Assembly (NCBI GenBank): GCA_000310025.1
Contig: FN649742.1
Coordinates: 41,052-76,652 of the forward strand
Origin: Ectocarpus siliculosus
Lineage: Eukaryota > Sar > Phaeophyceae > Ectocarpales > Ectocarpaceae
Direction of reading: 5' to 3'
Length of the DNA stretch: 35,601 nucleotides
Shown piece by piece: positions 21,815 through 33,800 of this stretch (its first letter is position 1; each line of letters opens with the position of its first letter). The notes beneath the pieces were generated by a model. That model had not been told where the DNA came from, did no database searches, and was given only the letters and a program-made list of their open reading frames with translations. Both the position numbers and the translations under genes were made by a program.

Positions 21815-24800
21815 ATGCCCAACCGCAAAGGACGGCACACTGCCGCAGCGCCGTCTTCTCTACCCACCGAGAGCGCACTCCCGCCCCCACCAGCCTACAC
21901 GCAGCCTGCCCCGGGCGGCGGCGGGAGTCGGGGGCGACGAGCTCGGAACGATGGTTCGGACGTGCCGAGCTACAGCAGTCGAAGAGGGAGTGGCGATAGC
22001 GCCGGGGCGAGAGACGGAGGGGCTAGAAGAGCAGGGTCGAATCCGACGGGAGGCTCTCATCGAGGTGGTGGCGGAAATGCCGCTGTGACGAACCAAAACG
22101 GAGAGAGGGTAGATGTCGGTCGAAATGGGCAGGGCGGCGGCGGCGGCGGCGGCGGCAGCGGCAGGCGGGTCGTGCATCGGGTGGGCATGGATTGCCTGAG
22201 CCCGATCAACGTCTCCAGGGCAGAGGGGGCTTCCAGTGGCGGTGAGCTATCGTACGGATAGAGCAGAGGCAATCCAAAGAGAGGACACACGCACAGACAA
22301 AGAGAAGAAGGTTTTTGTTTTTTGCCCCGAGTAGCTGCTCTCAGGGAGCACGCAGCACTCAGTGATGACCGTTCAGCAGCTGGAAACGAACCCGTTCGCT
22401 TGGGTTTGGTCCTGCTGCCTCTCCATCTAGTCTATTGCAATATCTCCAAACTCTGCAGTTCTCATTTATCGGCATCGTTCCTTGGTTTGTTTGCACCTCC
22501 CCTGTGTTACCAAACGCAGTTTGCTGCCACGGAATTGCTTCGAGAGATGATCCTCTCTCGCCGGATACCCTCTGTACAAAATGCATGTAGCTGAATTCGT
22601 TCTGTTTCTCGTGCAAATGTTCCCAATATTCATTACGCTGGCCAGCCACCCGCTGCCGTACGCCTTCTCTATCGTCAGTCACGTCGACTCCTGCTGTTGA
22701 TTGCGGAGGTCGAGGATGCGCCAGCTTCTCTCTCCAACGCTGATATAGTTACCATCTTCTGTGTTTGGCCTGGTATACATTATATCAAGCAATTGCCCCG
22801 TTTGGGTTTCCGTTATAGTTGTATACTAAATACCTGATGCGAAGAATCCATGTGCGTCAAATTGTAACTTGTATGCATACACATGTTGTATGCACGTATG
22901 CACGTCAAATTTTTAATTTTCCTTTTTTTCGCCATCTTCGTTTCGTTTTTTCTTGGTGGGCGGTTTTAATTTCTGGACACATCCATCTTATCTGCCTCCC
23001 GTTCGGTGTTGCAGACGGTACTACTGCTGTTGCCTCTCCCGATGCGGTATGCCTTTTGTACTTGTAGAGATCGGGTTGTGCGTTAAACGTTGTCGTCGAG
23101 ATGCAACCCGCCGATCTGTGGTTTACCGGTTAGTGGTGGAAAAACGTGAATCGATCAATCCTCTCAGAAACGCTTCCGTCCGGCCGGCCGACGTCCCTGC
23201 TGGCGACACCCCGGCCTCTTTCTCTCTCTTTGGTGCGTACCACCCCGCAACTACCTCGCGGACAGCAGCAAGCAGCCAAAGCACTTACGGGCGACGCGAA
23301 AAAGATTCCTTCCACGCCAGCCCCAAGATTTGTGTTTTGATGGTAGAACCCTCGACGTAGATTGTATGCATGTACAGTATAGACCGTATGCATACACCAA
23401 GTGGTTCTTGATCCAGCCCCTTGGCCAGCTAGGAAGTATAACCTACATACCTACTCCATGGATACCGGCTCTAAGTTTCCACTTTTGATCGATCGCTGAA
23501 AGACTGCCCGCTCGAGACCATACCCCTCGTCGAAGGGATGTGTTTCTGGCAGCCAGTGAGTTTGGTATAGGAAAACTGCTGGACGACGGGGTTATTTTGA
23601 GTCTCTGCAGGCCTGGTATCCACTGAAAGATCGTTGGTGCCAGCTGGCATGGTTCACATCACCCTACTGACTGCTGTACGTCCCCGTGTGCAGTTCTCCG
23701 CTCTGGGTCGACGACGAAAATGACTCTTTTTCATGTCCCCTCTGGCGGACGTGGGGACAATCCGACGGACAAGAACAAAACACACCGAGTGCGAAGAGTC
23801 ACCCAAGTCGCTCACATTCAGCCTACAGTGTTCATTTGATGGGTTATTTGTTATTTTCCTCTGCTCGTTGTTATCTATTGTTCGGTGACTGTTGGCCATC
23901 GCACTCATCACGCGCTGCGACAATACGTGTGTTGTGTTGGCATCTTAAACACCACTGCCACCAAGGCAATTCAAGAGCCGCGTGTGGTCAAGTTCCGGCT
24001 TGGGTGTCGTTTTCGTGGGAACAAATATACATTGTTTGGAATTTTAACCATGGAAGAACGCAAGAGGATCCCCGATGATGTTTCGCACACACAAATAAAA
24101 CCGCACAGCTCACCTCTGAACTTATTCATATGTCTCTCGATGGAGCGAGAGTGCGCCGCTATTTGTAGCAAGCGCGAAATGGAGCCCGACCATATCCGTT
24201 TTTTCTTTTACACGCATCTCGTCTACTGTTATCTCTGTCTTCTCTGTGATAGTCTCGGCGCCAGCCACTCTGTTAATGTAAGACCACTCTTGTCTCTATC
24301 TCCTTACTGATGCCCCTCACTTCCCCGCCGAGCCAAGCAAGGCAATCTTGACATGGCCGCGCTCATGGTTACTGCACGAATCAATTCACTTTCCCCGCGA
24401 AACAGGCATACAGCAGTACAAACTCACACACGTTTATCCTTTCCCTGCGTGTACTGCTGCACGGTCTCCCCAGAAATACAGCAGTATGATTTTCTCCATG
24501 TAGCATTTTTTTTCTGAAGTTTTGAAAGCGCGCGCTCATATCTCTTGCCGGGTGTACTTGATGAACAAATCAGCAATGGGGTTGTACATATGAATAGTGC
24601 TTTCAATGCTCCCGCCCCGATGACGCCCTTCTACCTCACCCTCGCGGCATGTCCCCGACACAACCGATAACAACCAGTACGAACGATACTGCAGCAGCAG
24701 GATGCCGGTGTTGGCCCGCCCGGTGTTGCGTCTCATCAAATTGTTCCATGCCTTGTCCACTACCTTAACTGTCCCCCTATCGTGCTCAAAAACGCAGTGA

Positions 24801-27800
24801 TTACGCCGCTCCACAGCGGGAAGAGCGGGCTGTCGTGCACCACGTCCATCGGGCCGGCGCAGTACATGCGCGAGGAGATGCTCACGCCGTCCCCGCCGCC
24901 CAACTGGGGACAGCACTTCGCGACAACGACCGAGCGCGAGCCGGGAGAAATGGAGTTCAAAGACGAGGTAAATACCAACTGGTGAACACGTACCTTTCAC
25001 CACACACACACACACAAAAAAGGGTGTTCGATGATGCTGCATGCGAGCATCGGAAGGACGGTGGTGGTGATCAGACGCCTCTTGTTGGGTTGTTTTTTGT
25101 TGAATGGGCCGGTGTTCCATCGACCGTTCACGTTCTACTCCGTACCAGGTTGCAAGCAACCTTTGCAGGCTTTTCGCGCTCGCGAACAGCTGCTTGCCGT
25201 GTGCATACACACCCTCAAGGAATATTTTTTCTCCCTTACTTGTACTTGAGGTTATTTTTGTTCCTTAGGCTGTGTAGGCCGCCGCCCGGCTGTGCGAGGG
25301 ATGTATCGCAGTGGCTGCGAGTGTGAGGGGGCACTCGCTCGCCAAATGCCCTCCTTGGCACGGGTGTTTTCGTGTTCTCGTACCGGTTGGCCTGACGGAG
25401 CTCGTGGGAGGGACAAGCCGTATCGTTTTGTTTTGTTGTGCCAGAAACAGCGCTTCAAATATGCTGCTTCGTTTCTGTATTCCGGTACATTTCTGCCGTG
25501 GACTACATTGCTGTGCAGTAGATGAAGCTCCCCGGCTTTACGCCAATGCAGAAAGAATCTCAACACACAATGCTCGGATGTCGGTGGCTAAGCTACGGTA
25601 CTGGTCCTGGCGATGGATCTTACGTCGTCTCCAACAGTCCCCCATACCCGATGCTGTCCGATGCCGCGATCTTTCCAAGCAAGGTAGACCGGCCGCAAGC
25701 ACCAAAAGTAAGACATCATCCGCGAATAAATTGTGATGGCCAAGGCTCCACTCGCGCAACCAACATGGTTTCCTGATGTACATGCGAACTCGCCCGTAAT
25801 ATTCTTTCCGTCCGTCCATCGCTGCAAACAAAACGAATGGAAAACTTTGACTTTTTAGGAGGAGCGCGCTCGGGCTGCCATGACTGATCGGGAGGCTGAC
25901 TTGGAGCTGGGCGATAGTGGCTGGTGCGAGGTTCGCAAGACGCGTTACATCAACTACATCACGGTGACCTTGACGCACGTGCTCATCTTCCTCGTGCTGG
26001 GTACCCGAGGGTACACCATCGTTCGCGACACGCTGAGCGACGGGTGAGATACAGTGGAGATTAAGGGTTTGGTTGCGATGCGTTTTGTTCGATGCGTACT
26101 TGTTCTCTTTTCTCTCTCTCGGTCTCTTTCTTTCTCTCCTTCATGTTTTGTGGTGTGTTGCGGAGGGCGTGGTAGCTCGTCTCGTCTCGCAGGCTCTTCG
26201 CGATTTTGTCAACGGAGAGGGTGGAGTGTCGTACTCGCGTGTGTATGTGTGTGATTGATTGCCATCGACCGCGCCAACCTCCTGACCAATCAAAAGACGT
26301 CGGTGTCAGCGGGTGCAAATCAATCGATGTCCCTGGAAGAGGGCCGAAATTGTAAGGCGGGCTTCGTCCATGATGTCACTGAAATCTCCTTGTGTGTTTG
26401 TATCTTCACGTTTAGCGTCGCTACCTGAGTGAGTATTGAAGAGGCGTCAGTATGTGTGTGTGTGTATGTGTTTTGTTGTATGGGCGGGCGGGCACTCACG
26501 AGCCCTGGCTTATGCAAGAGCGAGTAATTGTTGTTGACCTTGGCAGCGTCTCCGGGGGACTAGAATAGACGAGACATGCACAAGGGATTTCCGCACCAAG
26601 CTATTGCCCTTTGCCCCCTTCCCTCGCAACCCACACATTACGTCGCCGCTCTTCTCCCTCCCCCGCCGTCCTGTTTCGGTGTTTTTGTCGCATCCCTCTC
26701 GCAGGTACTACCTTCGATGCGTGGCGTTTTTGTACTATCTTCCAGCCTACGTTTTCATGCTCTTCAGCATCGACTACCTCCTAGCACAGGTGAGCTGCAG
26801 ATAAACCGTTTGCATTGCTGTAGTAGCCCTTGCAGCCCCGGCAGTTTGTCCGCTCCATGAAGGCTATTGGCAAGAGAGGGGGGTAGGGAGACTTCAGCAG
26901 AGGGCGCCAGTTGGTAGCTTTGGGCGTGAATATATCACCACCAGGAGACCGTGGTGGATTGTGCGAAATCGTTTTGATGGATGGCGTCGTTGCCTGGCGG
27001 ACGTCCTCGTTTTTGTTCCACACAAGGACCCTATTCTTGCTTTCATGGAGTGTTCTTGTGGACAAATCCGGTCTCAACCTGCGTGCCATCAATCGCGTCC
27101 AACAGCCCACCCTGCAGCTCGTTAGCGTTGATCGTCTCCACCGCCCGCCACGCTTTCCCCGCTCTCGTCATTATTTCGCCTGTCGCTGTGCGCCGAGAAC
27201 AGTTCATCTACGCGCTAGGACCGATCGCCCACATGCAGGAGAACTCCAAGTACTTCAGCAGCAAGCCTTGCCCCCGGCCGGCGGTGATGCCTAGAGTAAC
27301 CATACAGATGCCGGTGAGCAAAGGGCGAGCGACGCAGACACAAATGAGAGGCCGTCACGCAAGAAGAAACACAAGCTTTTTCCTGCTGTACGCATGTTTC
27401 GTCTAATATGGGTAGAGATGAGACGAGATTGGTGTGCTGTCCTTTCGTAAGAAAACAAAGGCAAGAGAACGTGTTGGTGCCACACACCACAACGCAACGA
27501 GCTTGATTCACCGAGACATAACGAACGCACATCGAAAAGTCTCACGTGAACATGCAAACAGCAGCTTTGCAGTTTCTACGCATTGGCTGTTAGTTGCTCC
27601 CATTTGGACTCTTGTGTGCCTGGCAAAATTATTTTGAAAAGGGAAATAGACACAAGTGGGTATACCCACACCTTTCTCGGACAAAAGTGGGTACTCGAAA
27701 ATCCAGCGCGCGCGCACTCCATAGGCGACCCCCAAACGACTCAAAACCCCATTCTGACACCTGGGCGACACAGCCAGGGACCATACACAGCACGGCATCG

Positions 27801-30800
27801 ATTTTTTCCCACTTTTAGGCACACCTTTGGCCCTAATACCGCCGACGCGCGCAAGGCCTCACCAGAGTGCCCACTTATGTCCGACATCGCGGTGGGTATA
27901 CCCACCGGCGTCAACTAATTTTTTCATGTACCCACTTGTGTCTGTATTTTGACCCACTTTTGTCCAAATTGTACCCACTTTTGTCCACTTACGGACGGCG
28001 AAAATCGAGCGGAAATCGACCTCCACGTCACCGCACGGCAGAACATCGAATAGCCTCGGAACATCTCAGAACCTCCCAACACCGTATCCATGGCATCTTT
28101 CCTATCCATGGCTGCCGACTGCGGACCGACTACGGAGGAACATGTCAGAAACATGCCAGACCCCTTCGGTACCGACCGGCACGGGAAGATACCCGCGGTA
28201 AGCCCGGCAAGCAGCGCACTAACGGCACGCCACAATGCGTGACACACAACGGACAACACAACCAACGGGTCGCGCATACAGAACAAAAGACGCGCAAACA
28301 GCAACAACACACACCAAAACACCAGCCACCACGACGAGTGCACACCGACTCGTCACGGCGACAGTAGGCTTGCCGCGGGTATCTTCCCGTGCCGGTACCG
28401 AAGGGGTCTGGCATGTTTCTGACATGTTCCTCCGTGGTCGGTCCGCAGTCGGCAGCCATGGATAGGAAAGATGCCATGGATACGGTGTTGGGAGGTTCTG
28501 AGACGTTCCGAGGCTATTCGATGTTCTGCCGTGCGGTGACGTGGAGGTCGATTTCCGCTCGATTTTCGCCGTCCGTAAGTGGACAAAAGTGGGTACAATT
28601 TGGACAAAAGTGGGTCAAAATACAGACACAAGTGGGTACATGAAAAAATTAGTTGACGCCGGTGGGTATACCCACCGCGATGTCGGACATAAGTGGGCAC
28701 TCTGGTGAGGCCTTGCGCGCGTCGGCGGTATTAGGGCCAAAGGTGTGCCTAAAAGTGGGAAAAAATCGATGCCGTGCTGTGTATGGTCCCTGGCTGTGTC
28801 GCCCAGGTGTCAGAATGGGGTTTTGAGTCGTTTGGGGGTCGCCTATGGAGTGCGCGCGCGCTGGATTTTCGAGTACCCACTTTTGTCCGAGAAAGGGGTG
28901 GGTATACCCACTTGTGTCTATTTCCCTTTTCAAAATTACAATATCACACCCTCGAAACAGCGCCCGTTTGCGCCATGCCTCCTCGCTCAGACTCAACATA
29001 TCCTGCCCCCCCCCCTTCTAAACACGTCAACAGGTGTACAAGGAGAATCTCGTGGAGACCATCCTGCCGTCCATCCAGTCCGTCATGACTGCCGTGCTGC
29101 ACTACAAGAAGATGGGGGGGGAGGCGAACCTCTACATCAACGACGATGGCTTGCAGGTAACAAAACACGCTACGGCAAGTATCTCGAACCACACGATAGC
29201 GGATTCACGATGCGATGCGATGCGATTTGTGCAGCAAGCACCCTGGTCCGGTATGATGGGCTCTGGCACTAAGAACCGTCGGCGGACGAGGATACCTGTT
29301 CGCAGGTCTATTCGAGGCTATCTTATCTTTACGGTTGCGTTTCTGGCCAGTGTGTACAATACAATACATGGATGCGACCTCTCAAGAAGCAGTCGGAGTT
29401 AAAGCAAATGCCTGGAAGAACAAAGGGGGGCATGGCATGGCAGTCTGGGGCGATGTTGAGCCACGGAGCGGCGGCTCAGCAAAATTTCATGATGGTTTTG
29501 TTGCGCGAACGAATCGCACTGCTGTGAAGACACTCATGTTGCCTTGCTGCTGCTGCTGCTGCTTCCGCCTCTCTTCGACCTGCTCCTTCCCGCCGCCGCC
29601 GCCGCCGCCATTTCCCGTGCGGGAACCGAATTTAACCGAGGAAAGGTCATCTCGGAGAAGGAGCGCAACGCACGGGTGTTCGCCTACAAGAGGCACGGCG
29701 TGTCGTACGTGGCGAGGCCGCCGGCGTCCATCCGCCCCCGGAAGGGCCTGTTCAAGAAGGCCTCCAACCTCAACTACGGGCTGAACGTGGCCATCAGGGT
29801 GGAGGAGATCATGGCGGAGTCTGGCGGCCAGGTCACGGACCCTGTCGAGGTGGGTCGGGCGCAGTAGCCTTGGCAGTGCTTTTCTATTAACTGAACGTGT
29901 TGGATGAAGCATGCAATCGGGGAAGTTAAGTTGCGTTACAGGGGGTTAAGGGTTGGGTTTGGGATGTAGGGTCTGCATCCCCCCTCCCTGCTCTATTTCC
30001 TCATGAAATTGTTCTGTTTCTCTCGAAGGCGCTTCGTCGGGCGACATATGGCTACGGCCGCAGCCAGGCTTGTTTTTTTATAGGTGTAGAGTTGGACATG
30101 AGGGTGTGAGATCGAGGTCTATACGGTAGAGGGGTGGGTCACGGGTGTGGTAGAGGTGCAGCATGGTGAAGGCGACGGCAATGGCGACTGTAGACAGACA
30201 AGTTCTTGGAGCTGGTCTCCGTCAGTACTTGGTAGACAAGGGCGTGTAAGAGGAGAGTGGTACATCACATCACAAGAGCGTGTTGACTGCCTGTCCAAAA
30301 GGTAGCCGGATGAGTTCTTTGTGATGCACGTTGGTTACTGGCGTAGCGGTGTTTGTTGTCGATTAACCAAGCATGCCTCGAAGACTTGGGATCGTTGAGG
30401 GCGCGAAGCATGGTCGTGCTGTAGTCTTGGAGTGAAACCGAACGTCGGCGTTTGTTCTTGTTCTTTTTGTGCCGTGTGGGAGTGTGCTGGATGGAGTGCG
30501 CACCCGCGACGATGTTCCTCGGAAGTCCTTCGTCCACCCCACGTTTGTTGACTTGTGTTCTGAGGCAAAGACACGAATACAAGCCCTTTCCTTTGGCGTA
30601 ATTTCAGCGCCATGTTGACGTATGTTGCCGATACACCCGTGGTACTTCACGGTTCCGAAGAGTGCTTTGCGGTAACTTTTTTTACCTGACGTTTCTTTCT
30701 TCAAAACAACAAACAACGTTGGACGGTCGCGCGTAACGCAGGCTCTTCAGCTGGTGAGCGGGGAGTTTAACGATGAGTTCTTCGCGGGGGGCGATGTGCG

Positions 30801-33800
30801 CATTGGGGACATCGTCCTGTTGGTCGACTCGGACACTCGAGTGCCCGAGGATTGCCTGTCCAAGAGCTCAGGCAAGTCGTCTTCGCGGAGGCGTCATAGA
30901 GCAACAACAGTAGCAGTATTTCATGAATACCTCAAGTGCAGCAAGTCTCCTACAATTTATGTGAACGATTTAGTGAATATTGTACGTCGTTCACGCGGTA
31001 ATTGTTGTCTCAAGGTACTTATCGGTCTTTCCGTCGGTCGGTGTGTGCTGCTTGCTCATGAGCAGGCGAGTTCGAGCGGTACCCCCAGGTGGGGTTCATG
31101 CAGTGCAAGACCACGTCCATCCGCATCCACAACAACTTCTGGGAGAACATGATCGCTCGTTTCACCAACGACGTGTACAGGTGGGCACACATCAGGCAAT
31201 TTAGTAAGAAGAGTCGCGAGATGCGTGTTCTATTGCTGTTGTTGTGTTGCTCAGTCTCGGGTAGAGGATGAAATATTTATTTCACCTCATATTTATATTC
31301 ATTCTGACGGGCGTGTCCCCCCTCCCCCCCCGCAAAAGCCGAAACCACGGCAGGCAAACGGGCGGTTCCTAACCACAATATCGGGCATTTGTATCTTTTT
31401 TCTTGTGAGAAAAGTCTCCGGCACCGTTTTTGTACGCACCACCACCCCCCTCCCGTTTTGCATTTGTCACGTAATCTCTCATGGGCATGCGAAATTTCTT
31501 GTGTTTTTTGCGCAGCGTGGGTATTGCCATGGCCGTGTCGTCTGGCGACCCCGCTCCCCTGGTTGGCCACAACGCCTTCCTGCGATGGTCGGCCATCAGG
31601 GAGGTGTCCTGGGTGGACTCGAAGGATGGGGAGCGTAAGTTCTGGTCGGAGGCGCACGTGAGCGAGGATTTCGACCTGGCTCTTCGGCTACAGGTGGGCA
31701 GGCTTGTGCCAGTATGTTGTTTTGTTTATGGCGGTGGTTTTGGTTCGTTATCAGCTATCCTGTTTTGTTTTGTTTTTTGGCGTGCGGTATTTTTCATTTT
31801 TTGGGTGCGGTGGATGTACGGAGAATGCAGGAAGATGTTATCTTACCGCGAAAGGCCTCCATACGACCCGCAACAATCGATGCCCCACGTTATTTTCGTT
31901 CAACGCACGTTGACTCCGCGGCTGCCTTTGTCACAAACCGCTTTCCCTTGATTACTGCTCGACACCCGTGTTCTTATTATTCCCTCCTCCGGTGGCCGTG
32001 CGCAGGCGCGTGGCTACATCGGGCGTTACTGCACCTACACCGGCGAAGGGTTTCAGGAAGGCGTTTCGCTCACGGCGGCGGACGAAGTCATCCGTCTCAG
32101 GAAGTACGCCTACGGCAGCTGCGAGATCATGCTCAACAAGTTCACGGTACGTGCACTTGACGAATTGACTTGACGCGCCTTGTTGGTAGATATCGTCGAG
32201 GAAGCACATCAACCGGTTGCAGCCTTTGTGTGTTTCCGTGTTTCCGTCGGAAGTGCACGGTAGAAAGGCAAGGACACATGGACGACGTCTAGCTGGGTTG
32301 CGACGTTTTTGTGCCGGGATGTTCTGTCATCTTGGGCTGTTTCGTCTTGAGGCAAGCTTTTTGCTTTATGCTTGGTTAGCCGTCGGGCCCGGTTCGTTAC
32401 CAGCTGCACGTCGGACCGAAACGTGTATTGAGCAGTTGTTCCCCACGTCCTTCTTGTCGGAAACTCTCCCTCGTGTGGCTGGGTGCCTTGGGTGTGTGCA
32501 TTCCGCCTTTGCTGAGGACGGCTGCCTTATATGTCACCGTTTCGTGCCACACCTTCGCATGCGTCGTCCATCGGGGGACAAGGGACGCACGGTACGCCCG
32601 CCGCCTGCCGTTCGTGTCTTCGTACGTTCGACAAGGAAATGTGCATCCACAACTTACCGCACGTCTCGCTGTTGTTGTCCGTTATGTTAGAATGGCCATC
32701 CACAACGTAACTCACTCGCTGTTGTCTGTTGTGGTTATTTATTGTTATTTGTGGTTGTTCCAATATTCCACAACTTAACTCACTCGCTGCTGTCTGTTAT
32801 GGTTTATTTGTGGTTATACAAATATGCGTTTTTCTGTTTTGTCTCTTGGCAGAAATGGCCCTGCTCCGGGCCCATCACGTCCATGTTCTGGCGCTACTTG
32901 CTGGCCGGAGGGGTGCCCTTCCCGGCTAAGATTCGCATGATCGCCTACCTCTGCACGTACATCTCCATGGCCTTCGCCTTCTACGGCATAGTGGGCTACC
33001 TGGCGGTGAGTGCGGTCGGCTCGGCTCGGCTCCGCTCCGCTCATTAAAAAAAGTGGTTTGTTTGTTGGTAAACGAGCGTCCCAAGTTACGCTCGTTGTGT
33101 TCGGCGTGATTGGGTGTAGTTGAAGTTCGCGGGGCGTTCGTTTGGCGAAACAGGACGATTGATGCCTATAGAAGCCGAAATCAAACCATAAATATGGTTT
33201 GATTTCGGCTTGTATAAAAGTTATATGCCGCTGAAATTTGACGGCGAACCACGTTGTTCGCGAATGCGATGAAGATGTGCTAGTGGTTGACCTTTGGCGG
33301 GGACCACGACTTCCTGGGGAGCATAAAGACCAACTGTTGATACTGCTTATCACTTCAAAACATGAGTGTTTCGGCCTAACCCCTTTCCCTTCCCGGCGGC
33401 CTCCTTTGACAGGTGTGGATCGTGCTTCCCGCGGCCCTCAAGTTCCTCGTCAACCCATTCGACATCCTCATCACCGTGTGCTTCGTGTTCGGCGGGTGCT
33501 CCGTCTTCGGCGTGGGCATGATCACGTACCGGAACGGGTACTCGAGGAGAGCATCGCTGCTTCGCTCCTTCCTGGACCAGCTCGTGAACGCGCCCATCAT
33601 GCTCCTCTTCTTCTCGCACGTGCTGTGGCATCTCACCGTCGTGTGCTTCAGGTGTGTCGCCGACGAAGGCGATGGTCTGGTCTTCTTTTCTGTGTTTCTT
33701 GAGTAGTAGCATCGACCGCGCTAATCGACTGACCAATGAAAAGACGTCAGCGCCAGCGGGTACAATGTGTGTGCGTGTGCGTGATTTGCGCCACTGAGGC

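Noticed and set aside
27867-28643. Mirror-image open frames in the foldback element as a possible transposase
   Set aside because: The same translation appears on both strands because the arms are palindromic. It contains no DDE or helix-turn-helix signature.
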